A stretch of DNA of 29,101 nt from JBALVO01 sp036961445 (GTDB taxonomy: Bacteria > Pseudomonadota > Gammaproteobacteria > Pseudomonadales > Halieaceae), in assembly GCA_036961445.1 (NCBI GenBank), contig JBALVO010000043.1, positions 1 through 29,101 of the forward strand, written 5' to 3'. A program made the position numbers and the translations under genes. Shown here one piece after another: positions 1 to 7,550 of the stretch (the stretch's first letter is position 1; every line of letters starts with the position of its first letter). The notes under the pieces were generated by a model. It saw nothing but the letters and a program-made list of their open reading frames with translations, searched no databases and was not told the origin of the DNA.

Positions 1-121
1 CGTCTGGATTAAAAACGCCTGAAACCTGACCTTCAATGGAATAGGTAATAATTGCCGCACCAACCTGCCCCGACACAAGCAAGATGAATATAGTTAATAT
101 ACGACCAATTATTTTATACAT
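1..121 (-). CDS. N-terminus of a secreted protein, truncated by the window edge
   Basis: Only the first 40 codons are present; the gene continues past the left edge. The translation starts MYKIIGRILTIF and has a classic signal peptide: Lys and Arg in the n-region, a hydrophobic core to about residue 18, and a likely cleavage after Gly-Ala-Ala near residue 23. The mature part begins IITYSIEGQVSGVFNPD, a beta-rich opening common in exported proteins, including many PEP-CTERM proteins. The C-terminus that would decide this is outside the window. The start at 121 has a GGGGA-like site upstream. An in-frame ATG at 136 is possible, but its AAGG abuts the start codon. Function unknown. Confidence 0.55.
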   Translation of the reverse strand, partial: MYKIIGRILTIFILLVSGQVGAAIITYSIEGQVSGVFNPD

Positions 122-356
122 CCCGTCCCCAGCCATCCTTAATAACACTACTTCATGTACGCAAGATACAGGCCACCCCAGTAAACACAATCGATTCAGA
201 TCAATAAATGGATAATCTGCAAGGTATTGTAAAATTTACTGACAAGGCGCAGATGTTGCAAAAGAGGTGAAAGCGGACATGAAGCTGGTGAACTGGGGTC
301 AGATTGAAACTGGAGTAAAATTTTTCGTGTGGGTGTGGGTGCCGTTCCTACAGACA

Positions 357-380
357 ATAAAAAACCCGCCGAAGCGGGTT
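357..380 (-). terminator. Rho-independent terminator of the 64-residue protein gene
   Basis: A 7-bp stem (AACCCGC / GCGGGTT, 363-369 with 374-380) encloses a four-base loop that reads TTCG on the minus strand. A T-rich tract follows on the minus strand. It lies just downstream of the leftward stop codon at 387-389, so it ends that transcript. Confidence 0.85.
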
Positions 381-386
381 AGTTCT

Positions 387-581
387 TCAGGCTTTAGACA
401 TTCGTTCTAGCTCGTCTGCAACTAGTCGTTCTAACTCGTCTTGCCAAGCCTCGTCTGAATCCTCTGGCTCTATATCGCCACCGGCAATCAGCGACTTAAT
501 GTTCAGACGTGCTTCTTCCTGCAAATCTTCCTTGCGGTCGGGATGGATTGTGTTTGAGATAATATCTTTAGAATGGTACAT
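387..581 (-). CDS. Small acidic hypothetical protein (64 aa)
   Basis: I do not recognise this protein. The start at 581 is chosen because GGAGA lies 7 nt upstream on the minus strand; a longer ORF from 623 has no comparable site. The protein begins MYHSKDIISNTIHP, is soluble and predicted mostly helical. Its C-terminal half is rich in Asp and Glu (EPEDSDEAWQDELERLV). It has no signal peptide or membrane segment. It is a single-gene unit with a strong terminator directly behind it, and sits in gene-poor DNA beside a tRNA gene, which fits an accessory or phage-like cargo gene. Function unknown. Confidence 0.6.
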   Translation of the reverse strand: MYHSKDIISNTIHPDRKEDLQEEARLNIKSLIAGGDIEPEDSDEAWQDELERLVADELERMSKA

Positions 582-782
582 AGCTATTCTCCAAAAATTA
601 ATGAATTTGTGGAGTGTAGGCAATACGTTCTGGTGCCTTGCCTACCCTCTGAGCCATGCCATGCCATGCCAAGCCGCGACTCACGCCAGAACGCAGTTGA
701 TCGGTAACAGCATTTAATCCAGTTTTCTAGTGTATAGGTGGGTGTGACCAAAGGTGCCAGAGTAAGGAATCCTTCAGCTTAA

Positions 783-859
783 CCTGCCCGGTTTAGGCTG
801 GGCGGAAGAAAAAGTCCTGGGGGCTTAGTGTGAAAAGCCCACGTTTTTAGGTGCGGGCT
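783..859 (+). other. Cluster of hairpins with mutually exclusive pairing
   Basis: Three inverted repeats lie close together. CC(T)GCCC at 783-789 pairs with GGGCGG at 800-805. GGGCTT at 821-826 pairs perfectly with AAGCCC at 835-840 over an 8-nt loop. The same AGCCC (836-840) can instead pair with GGGCT at 855-859. The shared arm means the second and third hairpins cannot form together. This is direct sequence observation. Whether it is transcribed, and on which strand, is unknown. Confidence 0.3.
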
Positions 860-959
860 GGAGAAAGCATATATTGAGGAACACCATGGTGCTTGCATTG
901 ATTTTACCACAAGCATGAAATGCGAACCATTTGTGCGGCCGGATGATTCGACCGGATAC

Positions 960-981
960 GGTCACTGATTGGTCACTGATT
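960..981. repeat. Perfect tandem direct repeat, 2 x 11 bp (GGTCACTGATT)
   Basis: GGTCACTGATT occurs twice with no spacer at 960-970 and 971-981, about 70 bp from the 3' end of tRNA-Arg. Abutting 11-bp copies place the two sites about one helical turn apart. That suits cooperative binding of a DNA-binding protein, for example at an integrase arm-type site, but no such protein is encoded in the window. Confidence 0.6.
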
Positions 982-1052
982 TGAAAAATACTCTAAATCG
1001 CTTCGATGCAAAACTTTCTGTGCCGCATAAGTTATTGTTTATTAAGGAAATT

Positions 1053-1129
1053 TGGCCCGCCCTGCTGGAGTCGAACCAGCGACCTTCCCCTTAGGAGGGG
1101 GACGCTCTATCCAGCTGAGCTAAGGGCGG
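1053..1129 (-). tRNA. tRNA-Arg (anticodon CCT)
   Basis: The minus strand folds as a full cloverleaf of 77 nt including an encoded CCA. The acceptor stem CCGCCCT pairs with AGGGCGG, followed by discriminator G and CCA. The D stem is GCTC/GAGC. The anticodon stem TCCCC/GGGGA carries loop CTCCTAA with anticodon CCT. The T stem is GCTGG/CCAGC with loop TTCGACT. It decodes AGG. Its 3' end points left into the gene-poor region. tRNA 3' ends are common integration sites for genomic islands. Confidence 0.96.
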
Positions 1130-1301
1130 AGTATTTTGAGCCGCGAATTATTCCGTGTCGGCTGGCAGAAGGCAAGCTGAGAAGCCAAAAACGCCTTGAA
1201 AACTATACCGTGAAGGGCAAAGTTCCGCTCTGGTGTCGAAATCTGGATACGCGCACATATAATCGTGAGAACCGTGTTGGATTAGGTTACCGGAGGGAAT
1301 C

Positions 1302-2588
1302 GTGACATTGCGTGTAAAAGATTTGGTCAACCCGGATGCGTCGTTGGTCAGCCGTCGTTGCTGGACAGACCAATACATCTATGAGCTGGAGAAAAAGGGT
1401 ATCTTTGGCCGCTCCTGGCTGTTTCTAGGGCATGAGTCGCAGATAAAGAGTCCGGGTGATTTTGTACAGGCCTACATGTGTGAAACTCCGGTGATATTGT
1501 CCCGGGGTATGGATCAAAAAATTTACGCGAACATTAACAGCTGCTCTCACCGCGGCTTGCCCGTGTGCCGCGCCGACCACGGTAATACCAAACGTTTTAT
1601 CTGTCCGTACCACAACTGGTCGTACACCGTGGAAGGTGAGCTGGTCACCATCCCTCAGGAAAATGCGGTGTGCAATAAGCCAGATAAAAGTCTTTTGGGG
1701 CTTAAGCGGGTGCCACGGGTGGAATCCTGGCGCGGTATGGTATTTGGCAGTTTCGATGAAAGCATTATGGCGCTGGAAGATTACCTGGGTGATATGCGCT
1801 TTTACCTGGACGCTTTTTTTGCACGTTTCCCCGGAGGCATCGAGTTCATGGGTGCCCCTCATCGCTGGACAATCAATGCCAACTGGAAGTTGCCGGTTGA
1901 GAATCAGCTGGGTGACGTTAACCATGGCGCTTTCCTGCACAGTGCGATTATTCCACGTGAAGCTCAGGACATGATCGAAGAGCTGGGTTATAGCGTGGTG
2001 ACAACGCCTGGTCACGGCGCCACTTTTCGAATAATGCCCGAGGGCGGCCCGCCGGATGAAATGGCCTGGGGAATGGAGGGTATGGGCGGTATGTTCGGTG
2101 GGTCCGAGGTGCAGCAGTATCTGCGTGAAGTGCAGGCGCAGGCGGCAGAGCGGGTAGGGGACATTCGTGCTCGCATGAAAGGACTGACTTACGGTGTCTA
2201 TCCCAATCTGTCTTTTTTGTGGTCCAACACTTCATTCAAGGTGTCCCATCCGCGTGGGCCGGGTAAAGTCGAATATTGGTCCTGGGCGGTGGTTCCTGCA
2301 GATGCGCCAGACCCTGTTAAAAAAGTGCTGCGCACCAACTACAGTTCCTTTTTCGGTCCGGGGGGCATGCTGGAACAGGAAGATGCTGAGGTATGGGTGC
2401 AGCAGTTTAAGGGCAGTAATATTGATTTCGCCGATGATCGACCCTACTACTACGGTTTGGGCCTGGGCGAAGAGAAGGCACATCCGCAATTGCCGGGTCT
2501 GGTGAGCGTTACTGCCAATGAGTTTTACGCGCGCCACTTTTTCGCTCGTTGGCGAGATGAGCTACAAGCAGTGGAGGCGCCGTTATGA
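1302..2588 (+). CDS. Rieske aromatic-ring-hydroxylating oxygenase, alpha (large) subunit
   Basis: Catalytic large subunit of a two-component-type Rieske non-haem iron oxygenase, which adds O2 to an aromatic or related ring. The Rieske [2Fe-2S] site is C81-x-H83-x17-C101-x2-H104 (CSHRG and CPYHNWSY). The mononuclear iron motif is D205-x2-H208-x4-H213, with D361 in EQED as the probable third ligand. This spacing resembles naphthalene dioxygenase. At 428 aa the length is normal. GTG at 1302 follows GGAGGG by 4 nt. Residues 254-267 form an unusual Gly/Met-rich stretch. The stop overlaps the beta-subunit start by 4 nt, so the two are co-translated. The substrate cannot be read from sequence, and no ferredoxin or reductase gene lies nearby. 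Confidence 0.92.
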   Translation: MTLRVKDLVNPDASLVSRRCWTDQYIYELEKKGIFGRSWLFLGHESQIKSPGDFVQAYMCETPVILSRGMDQKIYANINSCSHRGLPVCRADHGNTKRFICPYHNWSYTVEGELVTIPQENAVCNKPDKSLLGLKRVPRVESWRGMVFGSFDESIMALEDYLGDMRFYLDAFFARFPGGIEFMGAPHRWTINANWKLPVENQLGDVNHGAFLHSAIIPREAQDMIEELGYSVVTTPGHGATFRIMPEGGPPDEMAWGMEGMGGMFGGSEVQQYLREVQAQAAERVGDIRARMKGLTYGVYPNLSFLWSNTSFKVSHPRGPGKVEYWSWAVVPADAPDPVKKVLRTNYSSFFGPGGMLEQEDAEVWVQQFKGSNIDFADDRPYYYGLGLGEEKAHPQLPGLVSVTANEFYARHFFARWRDELQAVEAPL

Positions 2589-3145
2589 GCACTGTTTCAT
2601 TACTGACTACCCCAGAGCAGCAGCGGGCCCTGGAGCGCTTCTATTTCCACGAGGCACGGTTACTGGATAATCGCCAGTATCAACAATGGCTGGCGCTGGT
2701 GACAGAGGATGTACGTTATCTTATGCCATCGAGGGTCGACGTGGCCGTCAATAATCGCGAGCGCGGCAACGAGCACATGATTAGTGTCGACAGAGAGCTG
2801 GAAGGAGCGGATTCCATGGGATGTCCTATTCGCGAGGAGACCTATATCCACCTTATGGTGCGGGTAGAGCGTGCTTTTAAAATTAATTCATGGTCGGAAA
2901 ATCCCCCTGCGCGCACGCGCCGCATGGTGGGCAATGTGGAGCTGATGGCGAAGGGGGAAGCTGAGTTGTCGGTGCTCAGTAATTTTCACCTGTATTACGC
3001 GCGCCCCGGCAGTGAAGACTTCGTTTACAGCGGGCAGCGCCGGGATGTTCTGGTTCCGCTCGCGGACAGCTACTTGATTAAGCAACGCGAAGTGATTATG
3101 GATTACGCCACTATTAATGTGCCGACGCTGGGTTTGTTGTTGTAG
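2585..3145 (+). CDS. Rieske aromatic-ring-hydroxylating oxygenase, beta (small) subunit
   Basis: Structural small subunit that assembles with the alpha subunit, typically as alpha3beta3. At 186 aa it has the usual length. The SnoaL/NTF2-like opening is typical of the family (FYFHEARLLDNRQYQQWLAL followed by a DVRYLMP segment). The C-terminal half has the usual RREVIMDYATI-like end. Its ATG lies inside the alpha stop (ATGA), indicating translational coupling. It has no cofactor ligands, as expected. A short inverted repeat (CCGC/GCGG) follows the stop, but without a T-run. Confidence 0.9.
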   Translation: MSTVSLLTTPEQQRALERFYFHEARLLDNRQYQQWLALVTEDVRYLMPSRVDVAVNNRERGNEHMISVDRELEGADSMGCPIREETYIHLMVRVERAFKINSWSENPPARTRRMVGNVELMAKGEAELSVLSNFHLYYARPGSEDFVYSGQRRDVLVPLADSYLIKQREVIMDYATINVPTLGLLL

Positions 3146-3284
3146 GAGTCCGCTGCTCTGCGGTAGCAAAGAAATTTCGGTCTGAACTATTGCAATCCAC
3201 CGCTGCGCGTATCACTCTACGGCTCAATACAGCAGGGTGTTCAGCAACGCCCTCTGCCTATCTGTGATGTGAGGTAACTTCTCG

Positions 3285-5231
3285 GTGCTGTTTCAGGCCA
3301 AATTATTGTTTGTCGATGTTCTGTCGCGTCTGGCCATAGGCATTTTGCTCTCTATCTCGATTCAGGCTATAGCCGAACCCCTGGACAATGCGCGTCAGGA
3401 GTATGACAGTGCGGTGCAGGCCATTGATCGTGGACGCTGGACCGAATACGAACAACTGCGTCCGGCCCTGGATGACTACCCACTGGCTATCTATCTCGAT
3501 TACTTCCAGCTCAGTCGGCAGCCAGCTAAAGTGCGTCCCGCGGACGCCCGCCGGTTTATCAGCCTCAGTGAAGATACGCCACTGCCCAACCGTTTTAAGT
3601 CCGTGTATCTGTACCGGGCCGGCAAAGACCGGCGCTGGAGTGACTTCCTGCAAGTCATGCCGCAGGAACCCAACACGATAGAGCTTAAGTGTTATTACTT
3701 TCGCGCACTGCTCGCTCAGGGTGACCCCCTGGCCGCCTGGGAGGGCGCCGAGCGTTTGTGGGTGCATGGAAAATCCCAGCCCAAACAGTGCGATCCGCTG
3801 TTCAACGCCTGGCTGAAGGCCGGTGAACTCAGTGATGAGGTGGTATGGGCCAGGTTGCTCAATGCCTTTGATGCGCGGCAGCGCTCTTTATTGAAATATG
3901 TAGCGAAGAAGGGCAGTGATGAGCTCTCGCCCTGGTCGGATAAGTTGTTGGCAGTCTATGCCAAGCCGGACAGTCTGCGCAGGCACAAGCTGCCTGCGAG
4001 CAGCCCCTATTCGGCAGATATCGCCAGCCATGGTCTTGCATACCTGGCACGCTACAGCCCGGAGAAGGCATTGCAGCAATGGCAGGAGTATCGGGGCAAG
4101 CTGAACTTCTCCGCCGAGCAAACACATAAGGTGGAGTACGAAGTCGCACTGCGCAGCCTGTTCGCTAAAACGGAATCCATGATCCCATGGCTGCAGGATG
4201 CTCTGCCGCGGCTGGCAGAAGACAAACTGGTTGAAATACGCTTGCGTTGGGCCCTGTCGGAGCAGGATTGGCAGGCAGTGGAGCAAACGCTGGCAATGCT
4301 GTCACCAGAGGCGCGGCTGGACAGTGGTTGGCGCTATTGGCAGGCGCGGGTTTATGAGTGGCGCGACGAGGTGGCACTGGCCGCGGAGATTTTCCAGAGC
4401 TTGGCCCAGGAACGTGGTTATTACAGTTTTCTGGCAGCGGATAAGTTAGGCAGGGCTTATGTGTTTAACAATAAGCCCCTGGTTTTGGAAGCAGCCGCGC
4501 GCGCACCTCTACTGCAGCTTCCGGCAGTGCAGCGTATTGAGGAGTTACGCTTTCACGAAGAACAAAACCTGGCTCACTCGGAGTGGTTTAAAGTGTTACA
4601 GGACACCGATGATGACGCCGCTCGACAAAGACAATTGGCACAATTGGCTGCACAGCAGGGCTGGCACCGCATGGCAATCGACGCGGCCAACCGGGCCAAG
4701 GCCTGGGACGCACTGGATATACGTTTCCCCACCCCTTACCAAAAAACGTTTCAAAGTAACGCCAAAGTGCAACAGGTGCCCAGCACAGAGCTTATGGCGA
4801 TTGCTCGCAGAGAAAGTGCCTTTTACCCGGAGGCGCGTTCCCCGGTGGGCGCTCGAGGCCTGATGCAGATAATGCCTGCCACGGGTAAGCAGGTTGCGTC
4901 TTCGTTGGGGCGGTCGCACGATAGCTCTGACCTCAATCAGGTTGAATACAATGTCCTGCTAGGCAGTGCCTACTATCGTCAGTTGCTGGATCGTTTTGGG
5001 GGTAACCGGGTTTTTGCCCTGACTGCGTATAATGCCGGCCCGCATCGGGTTCAACGTTGGCGTAGTAAAGCGGGGGAGAGCTTACCTGTGGAAATCTGGA
5101 TAGAAACGATTCCCTTCAAGGAGACCCGTAACTATGTACAGGCGGTGCTGGCGTACAATGTGGTCTTCCAGTATCTGCTGGGCCAGACCCACCGCCTGCT
5201 GACCCCGGCAGAACAACAGGCGCAATACTAA
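3285..5231 (+). CDS. slt: Soluble lytic murein transglycosylase (Slt70 type)
   Basis: Periplasmic exolytic transglycosylase that cleaves the MurNAc-GlcNAc bond and leaves 1,6-anhydro ends. The signal peptide covers about residues 1-30, with cleavage after QAIA. Residues 35-480 form the alpha-helical superhelical ring of the Slt70 family. The C-terminal SLT catalytic domain begins near 495. Catalytic Glu510 lies in AIARRESAF, followed by SPVGARGLMQIMPATG and the ALTAYNAGPHRV motif. At 648 aa it matches E. coli Slt70. The GTG start at 3285 has GAGG about 10 nt upstream. It is preceded by a 139-nt gap, so it probably has its own promoter. The neighbouring arsS gene starts 35 nt downstream and may be read through. 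Confidence 0.93.
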   Translation: MLFQAKLLFVDVLSRLAIGILLSISIQAIAEPLDNARQEYDSAVQAIDRGRWTEYEQLRPALDDYPLAIYLDYFQLSRQPAKVRPADARRFISLSEDTPLPNRFKSVYLYRAGKDRRWSDFLQVMPQEPNTIELKCYYFRALLAQGDPLAAWEGAERLWVHGKSQPKQCDPLFNAWLKAGELSDEVVWARLLNAFDARQRSLLKYVAKKGSDELSPWSDKLLAVYAKPDSLRRHKLPASSPYSADIASHGLAYLARYSPEKALQQWQEYRGKLNFSAEQTHKVEYEVALRSLFAKTESMIPWLQDALPRLAEDKLVEIRLRWALSEQDWQAVEQTLAMLSPEARLDSGWRYWQARVYEWRDEVALAAEIFQSLAQERGYYSFLAADKLGRAYVFNNKPLVLEAAARAPLLQLPAVQRIEELRFHEEQNLAHSEWFKVLQDTDDDAARQRQLAQLAAQQGWHRMAIDAANRAKAWDALDIRFPTPYQKTFQSNAKVQQVPSTELMAIARRESAFYPEARSPVGARGLMQIMPATGKQVASSLGRSHDSSDLNQVEYNVLLGSAYYRQLLDRFGGNRVFALTAYNAGPHRVQRWRSKAGESLPVEIWIETIPFKETRNYVQAVLAYNVVFQYLLGQTHRLLTPAEQQAQY

Positions 5232-5266
5232 GCCGGCGACATCACTAGAAGAGTCACTACTGTACT

Positions 5267-6226
5267 ATGCGCGATACCCGTCCCCTGTTACTGCACACTG
5301 ATTTTCCGCAAATCCGGCGAGCAGGTCTTGACACGCTGCAGGTGAATTTGGGCTATCTGTGTAACCTCAGTTGTGTTCATTGCCACGTTAACGCCGGGCC
5401 AACACGCACTGAGCTGATGGACCTGGCAACGATTGACCAGGTGCTGGTCTTGTTGTCTACCAGTGGTGCCCACACTCTGGACCTGACTGGCGGCGCGCCC
5501 GAATTGAACCCCCATTTTCGTTATCTGGTGCGCGAAGCGCGCCGGTTGGGCGTGCGGGTGATTGATCGCAGTAACCTAACGGTGCTGTTTGAGCCCGGAC
5601 AGGAAGACCTTGCGGATTTCCTGGCTGAGCAGGGCGTGGAGATAACAGCCTCGCTCCCGTGTTATTTGCAGGACAACGTGGAGGAGCAGCGCGGTAAAGG
5701 CGTCTACGACGACAGTATTCGGGCGATTCGCCGGCTAAATGCCTTGGGCTACGGCGACACTTTACCGCTCAACCTTGTCTATAATCCGGTGGGAGCGGTG
5801 CTTCCTCCTGCCCAGGATGAATTGCAGGACGATTATCGACGAGAGCTCGGTAAACGCTTTGACATTCGTTTTAATGAGCTTTTTACCATAACGAATATGC
5901 CCATCAGCCGCTTTGGCGCAGTGTTGCTGGCGCAAGGACAGTACCTGGAGTACATGACGTTGTTGCGTGATAATTTTAGCCCCGCCAACATGGATACCCT
6001 CATGTGTCGCAGTCTGCTCAGTATTGATTGGTTGGGCTATGTGTATGACTGTGATTTCAACCAGATGTTGGAGCTGCCATTGCTGTATAGCGATAAGCCC
6101 AGGCACCACATCGCGGATCTGGTGAGCGGTACCTCGCTTGACGGTAATCCCATCGTTATTGGCGAGCATTGTTACGGCTGTGCAGCCGGGCAGGGCAGTA
6201 GCTGCGGCGGTGCACTGGAGTCCTGA
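5267..6226 (+). CDS. arsS: Radical SAM protein ArsS (arsenosugar biosynthesis type)
   Basis: A radical SAM enzyme of the rSAM/Cys-rich family (TIGR04167, ArsS). In arsenosugar biosynthesis this family is thought to transfer the 5'-deoxyadenosyl group to methylated arsenic. The [4Fe-4S] motif C32-x3-C36-x2-C39 lies in CNLSCVHCHVNAGP. LDLTGGAPELNPHF is the expected SAM-site motif after it. The C-terminal region has C302, C305 and C313 (CYGCAAGQGSSCGG), the Cys-rich segment that in some homologues contains selenocysteine; here all are Cys. Length 319 aa is typical. The next gene begins within its stop codon. No arsM methyltransferase or arsenic resistance gene is nearby, so the arsenic link rests on homology. 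Confidence 0.88.
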   Translation: MRDTRPLLLHTDFPQIRRAGLDTLQVNLGYLCNLSCVHCHVNAGPTRTELMDLATIDQVLVLLSTSGAHTLDLTGGAPELNPHFRYLVREARRLGVRVIDRSNLTVLFEPGQEDLADFLAEQGVEITASLPCYLQDNVEEQRGKGVYDDSIRAIRRLNALGYGDTLPLNLVYNPVGAVLPPAQDELQDDYRRELGKRFDIRFNELFTITNMPISRFGAVLLAQGQYLEYMTLLRDNFSPANMDTLMCRSLLSIDWLGYVYDCDFNQMLELPLLYSDKPRHHIADLVSGTSLDGNPIVIGEHCYGCAAGQGSSCGGALES

Positions 6227-6918
6227 TGCCTCCAGGCTTGCCGGCAAACCACCTGAGCTTCGTCATTCCAGTGCTTAACGAGCAGGAAGTTATAGTCCCG
6301 TTACTTAAAGACCTGCGCGCGCGTTACCCGGGCAGCGAGCTTATCGTGGTGGACGGTGGCAGTACCGACCAGAGCGCAGCACTGGCGCGCCCACTATGTG
6401 AGCAGCTGTTGTCCGCGCCGGCAGGCAGGGCTTTGCAGATGAACGCAGGAGGGCAGTCCGCCAGTGGTGAGTATGTGTTGTTTTTACACGCGGATACCCT
6501 GCCGCAAATCACCTCCGGGAGATTACTTGATTATCTGGCGAAGGTGCCCCAATGGGGCTTTTGCCGGGTGCAGTTAAGCGGTACCTCAAGAGTATTTCGG
6601 GTTATTGAATGGTTTATGAACCAGCGCTCGCGAATAACCCAGGTGGCCACGGGCGACCAGATGATATTCGTGCGTAAGAGCGTGTTCGAGCAGACCGCAG
6701 GTTTTGACGCGATACCGTTGATGGAGGATGTTGCTTACTGCAAGCGCCTGCGCCAGTTGGCGCCACCGTTGGTGATTAATGAACCGGTAGCGACCTCAAG
6801 TCGACGCTGGGAAGTGCATGGCGTGGTGCCCACCGTAGTGCGCATGTGGCTGTTGCGGCTGGCGTATTTTATTGGGGTTTCTCCCGGGACTCTGGCACGG
6901 CATTACTATGACCGATAA
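6226..6918 (+). CDS. GT2 glycosyltransferase, rSAM/selenodomain-associated transferase 2 type
   Basis: GT-A fold glycosyltransferase of the TIGR04283 family that accompanies ArsS and probably adds a sugar-derived group during arsenosugar assembly. The nucleotide-sugar site is visible as FVIPVLNEQEVI near residue 12, VVDGGSTDQSA near 40, and the metal-binding motif FLHADTLP near 85-92. MEDVAYCKRL near 165 fits the acceptor or catalytic region. Length 230 aa is normal. Its ATG shares one base with the arsS stop (TGATG), and it overlaps the next gene by 11 nt, so the three genes form one translationally coupled unit. The acceptor cannot be determined here. Confidence 0.87.
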   Translation: MPPGLPANHLSFVIPVLNEQEVIVPLLKDLRARYPGSELIVVDGGSTDQSAALARPLCEQLLSAPAGRALQMNAGGQSASGEYVLFLHADTLPQITSGRLLDYLAKVPQWGFCRVQLSGTSRVFRVIEWFMNQRSRITQVATGDQMIFVRKSVFEQTAGFDAIPLMEDVAYCKRLRQLAPPLVINEPVATSSRRWEVHGVVPTVVRMWLLRLAYFIGVSPGTLARHYYDR

Positions 6919-7540
6919 GCGGGCCTCCGTATTGCTGGTCCAGTTTGCCAAAGCCCCGGTCGAAGGTCAGGTAAAGACCCGAATGATACCCTTTCTCACA
7001 CCCCGCCAGGCCTGCGACCTGCACTGTGAGCTTGTATTGTGGACCAGTGGGCAACTTGTCAATGCGCAGTTGGGCGATATCGAGTTGGCCGTCAGCGGCA
7101 GTGCAACGCACCCTCTATTTGAGCAAGTCCGGCAATTGGGCGTTGACCAGGTTTCATTGCAGCGTGGCGCAGACCTGGGTCAGCGCATGTACCATGCCAT
7201 TCGTGCTGGCCTATGCAGCTATAACAAGGTCATTCTGGTGGGTAGTGACTGTCCGGCCATTGATGCGGTCGCTTTGTGCGCTGGGGTGGAGGCACTGGAT
7301 CATGCTGATGTGGTGTTGGGCCCTGCCGAAGACGGGGGTTATGTGCTGATCGGGGCCAGAAAAGTCAGTGCGGTGTTATTCGAGGGGGTTCCGTGGGGTA
7401 CGGCAGGGGTTTATGCCGCTACACGCGAGGCCTTGCTGCAATTGGGGTGGGAATGGGCAGCATTGCCCCCTATGGCCGATGTTGACCGGCCGCAGGATAT
7501 TGCTGCCTGGCATACCCTGCGTGACAGTCGCAGGGGTTGA
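6908..7540 (+). CDS. DUF2064 transferase, rSAM/selenodomain-associated transferase 1 type
   Basis: Nucleotidyl- or glycosyltransferase-like protein of the TIGR04282/DUF2064 family, a regular partner of ArsS clusters. The opening is LLVQFAKAPVEGQVKTRM, a CofC/MobA-like P-site. QRGADLGQRMYHAI, VGSDCPAID and VLGPAEDGGYVLIG follow in the family order. The start at ATG 6908 is preferred over an upstream frame from 6872 because it opens the conserved domain directly. The gene overlaps the preceding one by 11 nt. Length is 210 aa. It ends 10 nt before a convergent gene with no obvious terminator between them. Confidence 0.85.
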   Translation: MTDKRASVLLVQFAKAPVEGQVKTRMIPFLTPRQACDLHCELVLWTSGQLVNAQLGDIELAVSGSATHPLFEQVRQLGVDQVSLQRGADLGQRMYHAIRAGLCSYNKVILVGSDCPAIDAVALCAGVEALDHADVVLGPAEDGGYVLIGARKVSAVLFEGVPWGTAGVYAATREALLQLGWEWAALPPMADVDRPQDIAAWHTLRDSRRG

Positions 7541-7550
7541 TGCGAGTTGC

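Larger units (their letters stand above)
582..1052. other. Gene-poor, hairpin-rich spacer between the small ORF and tRNA-Arg
   Basis: I see no convincing gene in these roughly 470 bases. The region contains short ATGCC repeats near 655-669, three overlapping hairpins at 783-859, the palindrome CACCATGGTG near 883-892, and a TGCTTG/CAAGCA stem just after it. It also holds a perfect 11-bp tandem repeat at 960-981. A 42-codon stop-to-stop frame on the minus strand (598-726) ends 17 nt before the 64-residue protein gene, but it lacks an ATG or ribosome binding site. The density of small repeats next to a tRNA 3' end is typical of element borders, but no att core or integrase can be shown. Confidence 0.4.

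Noticed and set aside
598..726. A 42-codon minus-strand open frame ending just before the 64-residue protein gene
   Set aside because: It lacks ATG and a ribosome binding site, with only an internal GTG giving 28 residues. It could be a decayed remnant but is not supported as a gene.
1006..1305. A 99-codon plus-strand frame across the tRNA gene
   Set aside because: It runs through the antisense of a well-folded tRNA-Arg and has no family features.
3146..3284. Terminator after the oxygenase beta subunit
   Set aside because: A CCGC/GCGG stem follows the stop codon but is short and without a T-run.
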